A stretch of DNA of 64,000 nucleotides from Streptomyces pilosus (GTDB lineage: Bacteria; Actinomycetota; Actinomycetes; Streptomycetales; Streptomycetaceae), in contig NZ_BMTU01000001.1 of assembly GCF_014649835.1 (NCBI RefSeq), forward strand, positions 620,001 through 684,000. The letters are read 5' to 3'. The first letter of the stretch is position 1. Each line of letters opens with the position of its first letter. Made by a program: the position numbers and the translations under genes. The notes beneath the pieces are model-generated. The model worked only from the letters and a program-made list of their open reading frames with translations. It did not search any database and was not told where the DNA came from. Positions 16,368-24,126 of this stretch are shown piece by piece.

Positions 16368-17618
16368 TTGATATCCCTCCGTGTTCGCACCGGCGCCATC
16401 GGCCTGGCCCTGTTGACGGGTCTCACCTCGCCCACGACCACCGCGACCGCCGCCGAGGCGCCGCCGGGTCCCACCGTCGAGGAGCTCCGGCTGGACGGGG
16501 CCGTCCCGCAGGAGATCCTCCGCCGTTCCGGGTTCGACACCGTGGCGGCGGACTTCGCCCGCGCTCTCGATCGCGCGCACTCCTACGAGCGGGCCCGGCG
16601 CACGGTCTCACGCGCGGGGGCGGAGCTCTGGCGCCGGGCCGTCGACCGGGCGCAGGGGCGGGGCCCGGCGGCAGGTGACCTGAGCCGGGACGACGACCGG
16701 CCGCTGTACTGGGCGCGGCTCGGCATGACGCGTGCCCTGCGCGCCTGGGACCCGGGCTTCCGGCTGGACGAGGAGCAGCGGGCGCGGCTGCTGGACGAGC
16801 TGGAGCGCGGCTCGCGCGGGCAGGACGACACCGGGTTCCCGCGCGGCAAGGGGATGAAGCGGGTGCTGGTGACCGGGTTCGACCCGTTCACCCTGGACCG
16901 GGACATCCGCATCTCCAACCCGTCGGGCGCCGTCGCGCTCGCCCTGGACGGCACGGTGATCCACACCCCGGACGGTCCGGCACGGATCGAGACGGCCGTG
17001 TTCCCGGTGCGCTGGCGGGACTTCACCGCGCAGGCGGTGGAGCGGGCGCTGCGGCACCGGCTGCCGCAGGCCGACCTGTTCACGACGGTGAGCCAGGGCC
17101 GGGTGGGCCGGTTCGACATCGAGCGCACCAACGGGGCCTGGCGGGGCGGCTTCGGGGACAACGAGAACACCGGCCGCCCCGAGACGGTCCCGGTGACCGA
17201 CCCGGCCTCGCAGCCGCAGTGGACGTCGACCACGCTGCCGTACGCGGAGATCGTCGCCGCGGACACCGGACGGTTCCCCGTGTACGACAACACGAGCGTG
17301 ACGGAGATCCCGGCGGGCGGCACCGAGCCGGTGGTCCGGCCCCAGGGCCCCACCCCCGGGTCGACCGCACGCGCCGGGGGCGGCGGGGACTACCTGTCCA
17401 ACGAGATCGCCTACCGGGCGACGCTGCTGCGTGACCGGCTGGGCCTGCGCGAGGAGCTGCCGGGCGGGCACGTGCACACGCCCGTCCTGCAGTTCGGGGC
17501 CGGGAACACCACCGCGATCACCGATCCCGAGTTCGTACGGAACCGGCTGGACATCATCTCCCAGGTGCGGTCGATCGTGACGGTGGCGGTCAGTGCGACG
17601 GAGCGAACGCGAGGCTGA
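16368..17618 (+). CDS. Secreted pyroglutamyl-peptidase-like (C15) protein with Ser in place of the catalytic Cys
   Basis: The 416-residue product starts at TTG 16368, about 12 bp after GGAAGG. It has a Sec signal (residues 1-29, ATAAEA) and a charged helical region to about 160. A C15-type domain then begins at RVLVTGFDPF (166-174). The family Glu is present at 252 (FDIERTNGAW) and the His at 370 (GGHVHTP). At the nucleophile position, where active enzymes have a Cys before Asn, this protein has Ser344 (GGDYLSNEIAYR; codon TCC 17397-17399). It may be inactive, or a Ser variant. Its 3' end overlaps the convergent LysE gene by 29 bp. Confidence 0.8.
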   Translation: MISLRVRTGAIGLALLTGLTSPTTTATAAEAPPGPTVEELRLDGAVPQEILRRSGFDTVAADFARALDRAHSYERARRTVSRAGAELWRRAVDRAQGRGPAAGDLSRDDDRPLYWARLGMTRALRAWDPGFRLDEEQRARLLDELERGSRGQDDTGFPRGKGMKRVLVTGFDPFTLDRDIRISNPSGAVALALDGTVIHTPDGPARIETAVFPVRWRDFTAQAVERALRHRLPQADLFTTVSQGRVGRFDIERTNGAWRGGFGDNENTGRPETVPVTDPASQPQWTSTTLPYAEIVAADTGRFPVYDNTSVTEIPAGGTEPVVRPQGPTPGSTARAGGGGDYLSNEIAYRATLLRDRLGLREELPGGHVHTPVLQFGAGNTTAITDPEFVRNRLDIISQVRSIVTVAVSATERTRG

Positions 17619-18204
17619 CGCCGAGACCGGCCAGGACGGACCCGATCACCTTGTTGAGGACCTTCTGGCCGCGCAGCATCAGGGTGCGCATCCGGTCGTG
17701 CGAGAAGAACACCGCGACGACGCCGAACCACAGCAGGTGGGTCAATGACATGAACAGGCCGTAGCCCACCTGCTGGAGGGCGGGGGTGGCGGGGCTGACG
17801 ACCTGGGCGAAGGTGGAGACGACGAAGAGGGTCGTCTTCGGGTTGAGCACGTTGGTGAGGAAGCCGGTGCGCAGGGCGGCGAGGGGCGTCAGTCCGTTCC
17901 CCTCGTCCAGGTCGACGGTGACCTCGGTGCGGGTGCGGAAGGTGCGGACACCGATGTACACGAGGTAGGCGGCGCCCGCGAGCTTGACGACGGTGAACAG
18001 GAAGGCGGAGGAGGCGATCAGCAGCCCCACGCCGAGCATGGTGTAGGTGACGTGCACCAGGACGCCGGCGGCGACGCCGGCGGCGGCGAGGAGTCCGGTG
18101 CGGCGGCCGTGGAGGTAGCTGCCGCGCACCACCATGGCGAAGTCGGCGCCCGGGGCGACGACCGCGAGGACGGTGATGACCGCCACGGCGAGGACTTCCG
18201 TCAC
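17590..18204 (-). CDS. LysE family amino acid/metabolite exporter
   Basis: The 204-residue integral membrane protein has about six hydrophobic helices and the LysE/RhtB N-terminal signature region (VAPGADFAMVVRGSYLHGRRTG). A charged loop (FRTRTEVTVDLDEGNGL) leads into GFLTNVLNPKTTLFV, the conserved Asn-Pro-Lys region. Such proteins export amino acids or related small molecules; the substrate is not predictable. GTG 18204 overlaps the EI24 gene stop as GTGA, so the two are translationally coupled. The 3' end overlaps the convergent C15-like gene. Confidence 0.9.
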   Translation of the reverse strand: MTEVLAVAVITVLAVVAPGADFAMVVRGSYLHGRRTGLLAAAGVAAGVLVHVTYTMLGVGLLIASSAFLFTVVKLAGAAYLVYIGVRTFRTRTEVTVDLDEGNGLTPLAALRTGFLTNVLNPKTTLFVVSTFAQVVSPATPALQQVGYGLFMSLTHLLWFGVVAVFFSHDRMRTLMLRGQKVLNKVIGSVLAGLGVSLAFAPSH

Positions 18205-18998
18205 GGGGTGACGCCCAGCTCCTCGGGCCCGGCCGGCGCGGCGGGGCCGGCCGTCTCCTCACCGAGCAGGTCGCGCGCCATGAGGGTGGCCCCGGCGACG
18301 GCGCCCGGCATCAGGAACACGGCGACGAAGGGGACGACGAACGCGACGGCCAGGGGCGTGCCGAAGCCCCAGACGAGGGTCTTGCGGGACCGCAGCAGCC
18401 CGAGCCGCTCGCGCAGTTCGATCCGCCGGCGCTGGAGTGCGACGGCGGTGAGTTCCTCGGTGAGGAAGAACCCGGTGACGAAGAAGCCGATCACCGGGAC
18501 GACGGTCTGGCCGGCCACCGGGACGAACCCGAGGGCGAACAGCAGCACGGCCCAGACGAGGGCGCGGGCGACGATGCGGAGGCTGTCCCGGCCCGAGATC
18601 CACAGTTCGCGCAGCAGGGGCAGGCCGGACTCGGGGGCGGTGCCGTCGGGCGAGACGTCCCGGTCGACCTTCTCCGAGAGGCTCTCGTAGAACGGCTGGC
18701 CGACGAGCAGGGTCATCGCGGTGAAGGTGATCACCGACAGCAGGAGGCCGAGGGCGAACAGCACGGCGGTGAGGAAGCCGCGGAACAGGCCGTCCCAGGG
18801 GCTCGGCCAGTCGTCGGCGAAGGGGGTGGCCCAGGTGACGAAGTCCGCGCCCCAGAGGGCGAGGGCGATCAGCGCCGCCGCGTAGAGGACCAGGGTGACC
18901 AGGCCAGGGAGCAGGCCGAAGCCGTACTGTTTGCCGTGCCGGGCCACCCACTTCTGGCCCTTCAGCAAGTACCGGAAACCCACCCCTAGATCGCGCAT
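18201..18998 (-). CDS. EI24 domain (CysZ-like) membrane protein
   Basis: The 265-residue membrane protein has about four to six hydrophobic segments. Its N terminus, MRDLGVGFRYLLKGQKWVARHG, is typical of actinobacterial EI24/CysZ-type proteins. CysZ of enterobacteria supports sulfate uptake; actinobacterial relatives are uncharacterised, so no substrate is proposed. ATG 18998. The stop overlaps the LysE start by 4 bp. The gene lies 48 bp downstream of the oxidoreductase gene on the same strand and may be transcribed with it or from its own promoter in that gap. Confidence 0.88.
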   Translation of the reverse strand: MRDLGVGFRYLLKGQKWVARHGKQYGFGLLPGLVTLVLYAAALIALALWGADFVTWATPFADDWPSPWDGLFRGFLTAVLFALGLLLSVITFTAMTLLVGQPFYESLSEKVDRDVSPDGTAPESGLPLLRELWISGRDSLRIVARALVWAVLLFALGFVPVAGQTVVPVIGFFVTGFFLTEELTAVALQRRRIELRERLGLLRSRKTLVWGFGTPLAVAFVVPFVAVFLMPGAVAGATLMARDLLGEETAGPAAPAGPEELGVTP

Positions 18999-19046
18999 GG
19001 GAGCACTGTATCGAGGGGTGGGCGGGGTGGTTCGGGCAGCCGTCCG

Positions 19047-20069
19047 TCAGAGCTTGACGATCATCTTTCCGGTGTTGTCTCCGCGCAGGACCCCGAGGAA
19101 GGCCTCCAGGTTGTTCTCGATGCCCTCGACGACCGTCTCGCGGTACTTCAGCTCGCCCGAGCGGACCCAGGGCCCGACCTCCTGGACGAACTGCGGCTGG
19201 AGGTCGTAGTGGTCGCCGACGAGGAAGCCCTCGATGCGGCCCCGGGTCTGGATCAGCCGGGCGAGGTTCTTCGGGCCGGGCGCCGGCTCGGTGTTGTTGT
19301 AGACGGAGATCGCTCCGCAGACCGCGATGCGGCCGTCCCGGTTGAGCGACCCGATGGCCGCCTCCAGGTGGTCGCCGCCCACGTTGTCGAAGTACACGTC
19401 GACCCCGTCCGGGGCGGCGGCGCGCAGCTGCTCGCTCACGGGGCCGTTCTTGTAGTTGAACGCGGCGTCGAAGCCGTACTCCTCGACGAGGAGCTTGACC
19501 TTCTCGTCGGAGCCGGCGGAGCCGATCACCCGCGAGGCGCCCTTGAGCCTGGCGATCTGCCCGACCTGGCTGCCGACGGCGCCCGCGGCACCGGAGACGA
19601 AGACGGAGTCGCCCTCCTTGAAGGAGGCGGTGCGCAGCAGGCCGGCGTAGGCGGTGAGCCCGGTCATGCCCAGCACGCCCAGGTACGTCGAGAGCGGCGC
19701 GGCGTCCGGGTCCACCGTGACGGCGTTCTTCGCGTCCACGACGGCGTACTCGCGCCAGCCGAAGAAGTGCAGGACGTGGTCGCCGACGGCGATCCCCTCG
19801 GCGTTCGAGGCGACGACCTCGCCGACGGCACCGCCCTGCATGGCCTTGCCGAGCTCGTACGGGGCGACGTAGGACTTGGCGGCACTCATCCGGCCGCGCA
19901 TGTACGGGTCGACGGAGAGGTACTCGTTCCGCACCAGTACCTGCCCCTCACCGGGGGTGGGCACCTCCGCCTCGACGAGGGCGAAGTCCTCGGGCTTCGG
20001 CCAGCCGACGGGACGGCTCAGCAGGTGCCACTCGCGGCCGGTGGCGGGGGGCGTGGGGGCGTCGGACAT
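19047..20069 (-). CDS. NADP-dependent medium-chain oxidoreductase (CurA/YncB-like)
   Basis: The 340-residue zinc-free MDR enzyme resembles 2-alkenal or curcumin reductases. It has the N-terminal WHLLSRPVGWPKPEDF and LSVDPYMRGRM segments and the nucleotide-binding VSGAAGAVGSQVGQIARLKG, with no zinc-binding Cys pattern. It probably reduces activated double bonds of enals or quinone-like compounds, giving protection from electrophiles. Start ATG 20069 (MSDAPTPPATG) follows AGGAAGG; upstream in-frame codons to 20114 are less likely. It is divergent from a MarR regulator, the usual layout for a regulator-target pair. Confidence 0.9.
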   Translation of the reverse strand: MSDAPTPPATGREWHLLSRPVGWPKPEDFALVEAEVPTPGEGQVLVRNEYLSVDPYMRGRMSAAKSYVAPYELGKAMQGGAVGEVVASNAEGIAVGDHVLHFFGWREYAVVDAKNAVTVDPDAAPLSTYLGVLGMTGLTAYAGLLRTASFKEGDSVFVSGAAGAVGSQVGQIARLKGASRVIGSAGSDEKVKLLVEEYGFDAAFNYKNGPVSEQLRAAAPDGVDVYFDNVGGDHLEAAIGSLNRDGRIAVCGAISVYNNTEPAPGPKNLARLIQTRGRIEGFLVGDHYDLQPQFVQEVGPWVRSGELKYRETVVEGIENNLEAFLGVLRGDNTGKMIVKL

Positions 20070-20094
20070 GGGCTGGCACCTTCCTGGAAATGCT

Positions 20095-20132
20095 TCATTA
20101 CCTGAAACAACCATGCGGCTGAATATTTCAGG
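20095..20132. promoter_or_regulatory. Candidate MarR operator between oxidoreductase and regulator genes
   Basis: In the 92-bp divergent gap, CTGAA (20119-20123) and TTCAG (20127-20131) form a perfect inverted repeat with a TAT spacer. The larger arms CCTGAAA (20101-20107) and TTTCAGG (20126-20132) are also complementary. A third TTCA-N5-TGAA element lies at 20095-20106. This AT-rich dyad cluster fits a MarR-type operator controlling both genes. Confidence 0.6.
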
Positions 20133-20161
20133 ATGTCAAGCAAGTGGGTACCCTGGAGAGC

Positions 20162-20605
20162 ATGGCCACACCCCGCGACACGCCCAGCCGCCCCGACGCC
20201 CTCACCCTGGAGGTCGTCGAACTCATCGGCGCGGTGGTGGCCCGCTACCACGAGGAGTACGAGGAGGCCGCCGCCGGGCACGCCCTGACCGGCGCGCAGG
20301 CGCGGCTGCTGAGCCTGCTGTCCCTGGAGCCGCTGCCCATGCGCAAGCTGGCGCAGCGGCTGAAGTGCGAGCCGTCGAACGTCACCGGCATCGTCGACCG
20401 CCTGGAGTCACGGGGTCTGGCGGAGCGCCGCCCGGACCCGGCGGACCGGCGGGTGAAGCTGGCGGCGGCGACCGACGAGGGGCGGCGGGTGGCGCGCGGC
20501 CTCCAGGAGTCCCTGCGGTTCGCCCGCGCACCGCTCGCCGGGCTGTCGGAGCCGGAGCGGGTGGCCTTGCGGGACGCCCTGCGCCGCATGCTGAGCCCGG
20601 GCTGA
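20162..20605 (+). CDS. MarR family transcriptional regulator
   Basis: The 147-residue winged helix-turn-helix protein has its recognition region in LPMRKLAQRLKCEPSNVTGIVDRLESRGL and a beta-wing in ERRPDPADRRVKLAAATDEGRRV. MarR proteins typically repress themselves and a neighbouring detoxification gene, released by small ligands. Start ATG 20162 is preferred because GGAG lies just before it; the GTG at 20144 is an alternative. It is divergent from the NADP oxidoreductase with a dyad between them, so that enzyme is the likely target. Confidence 0.92.
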   Translation: MATPRDTPSRPDALTLEVVELIGAVVARYHEEYEEAAAGHALTGAQARLLSLLSLEPLPMRKLAQRLKCEPSNVTGIVDRLESRGLAERRPDPADRRVKLAAATDEGRRVARGLQESLRFARAPLAGLSEPERVALRDALRRMLSPG

Positions 20606-20664
20606 CCGCCGCGCGCGGCGCCGGGGGCCGGCGCGGCCTCCCGGCTCGCGCGGGCCCGGAGCAC

Positions 20665-20688
20665 GCCGGGGGCGGCACGCCCCCCGGC
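20665..20688. terminator. Hairpin between MarR gene and convergent zinc-ribbon gene
   Basis: Perfect 8-bp arms GCCGGGGG (20665-20672) and CCCCCGGC (20681-20688) have an 8-nt loop. They sit inside a pair of direct repeats of a roughly 30-bp GC-rich unit (about 20640-20670 and 20686-20714). The position between two gene ends fits a bidirectional terminator. Confidence 0.6.
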
Positions 20689-20726
20689 TCACGCGGGCCC
20701 GGAGCACTCCGGGAGCGCCGGACGGC

Positions 20727-21581
20727 TCACGTGCACCACCACAGGAAGCGGTCGCAGGTCTCGGACGGCTCGGGCTCCGGTGCGGGCTCCTCGGTGGTCG
20801 GGGCCGGGTCCGGCGTCTCCGGTCCGGACGGCGGCTGCGCCGGCGGAGCCGTCGTCGGGTCGGCCGGCGGCGCTTCCGCGGGCGCGGACGAGGTGTCCTC
20901 CTCCTCGGGTTCCTCCTCCTCCGCCTCCCCGGACTCCTCGTCCCGCGGTGACGCGGAGGCCGAGGGTGACCCGGACGCCGAGGGGCCGGGCGAGTCCTGT
21001 GGCGCCCGCACGTCCACGGCTCCACTCGGCGACTCCTCCGGCTCCACCTCGGCGGAGCCGCCGTCGGGCGACTCCTCCCCGGCCACCGCGGGCTCCGGCT
21101 TCGATCCGGGTATCTCCAGGCCGAGTTCGGCGAGGCTCAGCGCACCGGCCGCCAGGACGAAGCCCGCCGCGATCAGCAGCGTGCGGTTGCGCCTGCGGCG
21201 GTGCGCGGCGGCCTTGCGGTCCCGGCGGCTCTGCCCCTCCGAGGGGTCCTCGTCCGCGGATCCGCGCCCGCGCCCCTGCCGCCGGGCCGCCCGCCGCCCC
21301 GGCGGCGTCCCGTCGCCGTACTCCCCGCCGGACGCTTCGGCGCGTTCCCCGGCGGGCTCCTGGGCACGCGTCCCGACGGGTTCTTCGGGCGGCGTTCCGA
21401 CGGGCTCCTCGGCCGGCGCCGTTCCCGTGTCCCCGGCGGTCCCGGCCCCGCCCTCCCCGTAGCCCGGGGGCACGGCGGGCTCCGGTGGCTGCTGGAGGCG
21501 GAGCGTCTCCACGGGCGTGCCGCAACCGGGGCAGGCCAGGGCGCCGTTGAGGTGCCGTCGGCACGGGTGGCAAAAGTCCAT
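20727..21581 (-). CDS. Zinc-ribbon, single-pass membrane protein with acidic Ser/Pro tail (SCO2400-type)
   Basis: The 284-residue protein starts MDFCHPCRRHLNGALACPGCG, a C-x2-C...C-x2-C zinc ribbon at residues 4-20. A Pro/Gly/Glu-rich stretch, a basic patch (RDRKAAAHRRRRNRT) and one transmembrane helix (LLIAAGFVLAAGALSLAELGL, about 135-155) follow. The outside tail is low-complexity Glu/Pro/Ser and ends ETCDRFLWWCT. Topology suggests the ribbon is cytosolic and the tail exported. This looks like the small Streptomyces family named after SCO2400; the role is unknown. Confidence 0.75.
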   Translation of the reverse strand: MDFCHPCRRHLNGALACPGCGTPVETLRLQQPPEPAVPPGYGEGGAGTAGDTGTAPAEEPVGTPPEEPVGTRAQEPAGERAEASGGEYGDGTPPGRRAARRQGRGRGSADEDPSEGQSRRDRKAAAHRRRRNRTLLIAAGFVLAAGALSLAELGLEIPGSKPEPAVAGEESPDGGSAEVEPEESPSGAVDVRAPQDSPGPSASGSPSASASPRDEESGEAEEEEPEEEDTSSAPAEAPPADPTTAPPAQPPSGPETPDPAPTTEEPAPEPEPSETCDRFLWWCT

Positions 21582-21660
21582 GACGCGGGAAGGTTAGGTT
21601 CCGGTCCGGTCCGGTTCCTAGGCCTTGCTGTGAAGGTTTGGTGCGGACCAATGCCCATAG

Positions 21661-21764
21661 GTTTCGAAACTGTCGAAACCGTTGTGCGCGCGACCCATTG
21701 ACACCCCCACCACGCCGTCCTTACTGTCACGCCAGCATTTCGAACGTGTGACGAAATATCGAAC
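21661..21764 (+). promoter_or_regulatory. Promoter and operator cluster upstream of the dehydratase operon
   Basis: A readable promoter, TTGACA (21698-21703), 18 bp, TACTGT (21722-21727), is surrounded by TCGAA-containing elements. These are the palindrome GTTTCGAAAC (21661-21670), GTCGAAAC directly after it, ATTTCGAACG (21737-21746) and CGAAATATCGAAC (21752-21764). The last matches 13-bp elements at 24100 and 63006 at all but one variable position and lies 24 bp downstream of the -10 box, as expected for a repressor roadblock. No regulator gene is nearby. Confidence 0.7.
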
Positions 21765-21821
21765 ACGTCGAACCGCAGGCACCGAAGACAGGTCCACAAC
21801 CGCAGCGAGGGGCGAACTGCC

Positions 21822-22985
21822 GTGCGCATCACCGGAATCAGCACACACGTGGTCGGGACGCCGTGGCGCAACCTGACGTACGTCCAGGTGCACACCGACG
21901 AGGGAATCACCGGAGTCGGCGAGACCAGGATGCTGGGGCACACCGACGCCCTCCTGGGTTACCTGAAGGAAGCCGAGGTCAACCACATTCTCGGCTCGGA
22001 TCCGTTCGCTGTCGAGGACCTTGTCCGCCGGATGAAGTACGGCGACTACGGCCGCGCGGGCGAGATCGTGATGTCCGGCATCGCCGTCGTCGAGATGGCC
22101 TGCTGGGACATCAAGGGCAAGGCCCTCGGCGTGCCCGTGTGGCAGCTGCTCGGCGGCAAGGTCACCGACAAGGTCAAGGCGTACGCCAACGGCTGGTACA
22201 CCACCGAGCGCACCCCGGAGGCGTACCACAAGGCGGCGCGGGCGGTGATGGAGCGCGGCTACCGGGCGTTGAAGATCGACCCGTTCGGCATCGGCCACTT
22301 CGAACTCGACCACCGGCAGACCCTGTACGCGGTCTCCCTGATCGAGGCGGTGCGCGACGCCATCGGCCCCGACGCCGAACTCATGCTGGAGATGCACGGC
22401 CGCTTCTCCCCCGCCACCGCCGTCCGCCTCGCGCACGAGCTGGCACCGTTCAAGCCGGCCTGGCTGGAGGAGCCGGTGCCGCCGGAGAACCTCAAGGCGC
22501 TGGAGAAGGTGGCCGCGAAGGTCGACATGCCCCTCGCCACCGGCGAGCGCATCCACGACCGCATCGAGTTCCGCGAACTCTTCGAGAGCCAGGCGGTCGA
22601 CATCCTCCAGCCGGACGTCGGCCACATCGGCGGCATCTGGGAGACCCGCAAGCTCGCGGCGACCGCCGAGACCCACTACATGCTGGTCGCCCCGCACAAC
22701 GTCGGCGGCCCGGTGCTCACCGCCGCGTCCCTCCAGGTCGGCTTCACCTCCCCGAACTTCAAGATCCTGGAGCACTTCAACGACTTCGCGGACGCGGAGA
22801 TCAAGAAGGTCGTCAAGGGCGCCCCCCAGGTGGACCCGGAGGACGGCTGCTTCCACCTCTCCGACGCCCCCGGGCTCGGCGTGGAGCTGGACGTCGACGC
22901 GGCGGCCGAGTTCCCGCAGCAGCAGGCCCGGTTCGACCTGTGGGCCGAGGGCTGGGAGCAGCGCAAGCCCAAGGGGACGAAGTGA
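21822..22985 (+). CDS. Enolase-superfamily sugar-acid dehydratase (D-galactonate dehydratase-like)
   Basis: The 387-residue enzyme has an N-terminal capping domain and a mandelate-racemase-type barrel. Visible residues are RALKIDPFG, the metal-ligand series LMLEMHGRF, WLEEPVPPEN, ATGERIHDR, the barrel Asp in ILQPDVGHIGG and the His in APHNVGGPV. This arrangement resembles D-galactonate/mannonate-type acid sugar dehydratases, which remove water to give 2-keto-3-deoxy sugar acids. The exact substrate is not predictable. GTG 21822 opens the unit; the stop overlaps the next start as GTGA. With the alcohol dehydrogenase it suggests oxidative sugar catabolism. Confidence 0.85.
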   Translation: MRITGISTHVVGTPWRNLTYVQVHTDEGITGVGETRMLGHTDALLGYLKEAEVNHILGSDPFAVEDLVRRMKYGDYGRAGEIVMSGIAVVEMACWDIKGKALGVPVWQLLGGKVTDKVKAYANGWYTTERTPEAYHKAARAVMERGYRALKIDPFGIGHFELDHRQTLYAVSLIEAVRDAIGPDAELMLEMHGRFSPATAVRLAHELAPFKPAWLEEPVPPENLKALEKVAAKVDMPLATGERIHDRIEFRELFESQAVDILQPDVGHIGGIWETRKLAATAETHYMLVAPHNVGGPVLTAASLQVGFTSPNFKILEHFNDFADAEIKKVVKGAPQVDPEDGCFHLSDAPGLGVELDVDAAAEFPQQQARFDLWAEGWEQRKPKGTK

Positions 22986-23986
22986 GCACCGCCGTCGTCG
23001 TCGAGGCACCGGGCGAGCACCGCCTGGTCCCGCACGAGCCCCGCGACCCCGCGCCCGGCGAGGCGCTCGTCCGGGTGCACGCGGCCGGCATCTGCGGCAG
23101 CGACCGGGAGGTCTACCAGGGCAACCGGCCCGAGGGGTACGTGCGTTACCCGCTGACGCCGGGACACGAGTGGTCCGGCACCGTCGAGCGGGTGGGCGCG
23201 GGGGTGCCGCAGTCGCTCACCGGCCGCAGGGTCGTCGGTGAGGGCTTCCGCAACTGCCAGGTCTGCGACCGCTGCCACGCCGGTGAGACGACGCTGTGCG
23301 CGGCCGGCTACGAGGAGACCGGGTTCACCCAGCCGGGCGCCATGGCCGCCACGCTGACCCTGCCGGCCCGGCTGCTGCACGTCCTCCCGGACGACGCCGA
23401 CCTGAGCGCCGCCGCGCTGCTGGAGCCGGCCGCCTGCGTCGCGGCCGCCGCGCTGAAGGCGAACGCCGTGCCCGGTGAGCGGGTCGCGGTGGTCGGCACC
23501 GGCACCCTGGGCATGTTCGCGGTGCAGTTCCTGCGGGCGGCCTCTCCCGCCGAACTGCTGGTGGTCGGCACCCGGGGCGACCGCGAGGCGCTGTCGCGGC
23601 GGTTCGGGGCGACCGGCTTCCGCACCAAGGACGGGCCCCTCCCGGGCGATTTCGACGTGGTGATCGAGACCGCCGGGTCCGCGGACGCGGCCCGTACCGC
23701 GGCCTCGCTGCTGCGCCGGGGCGGGCGGCTGGTCCTGACCGGCATCCCGGCGCCGGGCGCCGACGGGCTCGACCCGACCGACCTGGTCGTGCGGCAGCTG
23801 GAGGTGCACACCGTCTTCGGCGCGCCGCCGGACGCCTGGGCGCACACCGTGCGGGTGTTCGCCGCCGGGCTGCTCGACCCGCTGCCGCTGGTGACCCACG
23901 AACTGCCGCTCGCCCGGTTCCCCGAGGCCATCGAGCTGGTGGGCTCGGGCGATCCGGAGGTGGGCAAGGTCCTGCTGCGCCCCTGA
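22982..23986 (+). CDS. Zinc-dependent sugar/alcohol dehydrogenase (MDR family)
   Basis: The 334-residue protein keeps the catalytic zinc region: Cys38 in AAGICGSD and His62-Glu63 in PGHEWSG. The four structural-zinc cysteines are C92, C95, C98 and C106 (NCQVCDRC...C). The Rossmann motif is VVGTGTLGMFAVQ. It belongs with threonine, sorbitol and galactitol dehydrogenases and probably oxidises a sugar or polyol hydroxyl. It is translationally coupled to the dehydratase (GTG 22982 overlaps its stop) and followed by a 13-bp perfect hairpin, so these two form the core unit. Confidence 0.9.
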   Translation: MSTAVVVEAPGEHRLVPHEPRDPAPGEALVRVHAAGICGSDREVYQGNRPEGYVRYPLTPGHEWSGTVERVGAGVPQSLTGRRVVGEGFRNCQVCDRCHAGETTLCAAGYEETGFTQPGAMAATLTLPARLLHVLPDDADLSAAALLEPAACVAAAALKANAVPGERVAVVGTGTLGMFAVQFLRAASPAELLVVGTRGDREALSRRFGATGFRTKDGPLPGDFDVVIETAGSADAARTAASLLRRGGRLVLTGIPAPGADGLDPTDLVVRQLEVHTVFGAPPDAWAHTVRVFAAGLLDPLPLVTHELPLARFPEAIELVGSGDPEVGKVLLRP

Positions 23987-23988
23987 CC

Positions 23989-24033
23989 GTACGCCGGTAC
24001 GAGGGCGACCCGACGGCCCCCGTACCGGCGTAC
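23989..24033 (+). terminator. Hairpin after the dehydratase/dehydrogenase pair
   Basis: Perfect 13-bp arms (23989-24001 and 24021-24033) built on GTACGCCGGTACG have a 19-nt loop. They begin 2 bp after the dehydrogenase stop. Confidence 0.75.
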
Positions 24034-24099
24034 CCCCTCCGCCGCTCCCCTCTTCGCCCCGGACCCGCCCGGCCCGTATCCCGGGTCGCGAACCTCGTC

Positions 24100-24112
24100 C
24101 GACATATCGAAC
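24100..24112. promoter_or_regulatory. CGACATATCGAAC element before the unrecognised gene
   Basis: This 13-bp site matches 21752-21764 and the reverse complement of 63006-63018 except at one variable base. It ends 14 bp before the GTG start at 24127. The 12 bases ATATCGAACACG (24104-24115) are identical to 21756-21767. It probably binds the same regulator. Confidence 0.65.
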
Positions 24113-24126
24113 ACGAAGGACACCCC

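Noticed and set aside
17397-17399. Sequencing error explaining the missing Cys in the C15-like protein
   Set aside because: The frame is intact on both sides, and Cys (TGC) would need two changes from TCC context only if both bases differed; a single base (TGC versus TCC) could be an error, so this is kept as a caveat rather than the main explanation.
23989-24033. Attachment site or mobile element end
   Set aside because: The perfect 13-bp dyad has a terminator position right after a stop codon, and no integrase or transposase lies nearby.
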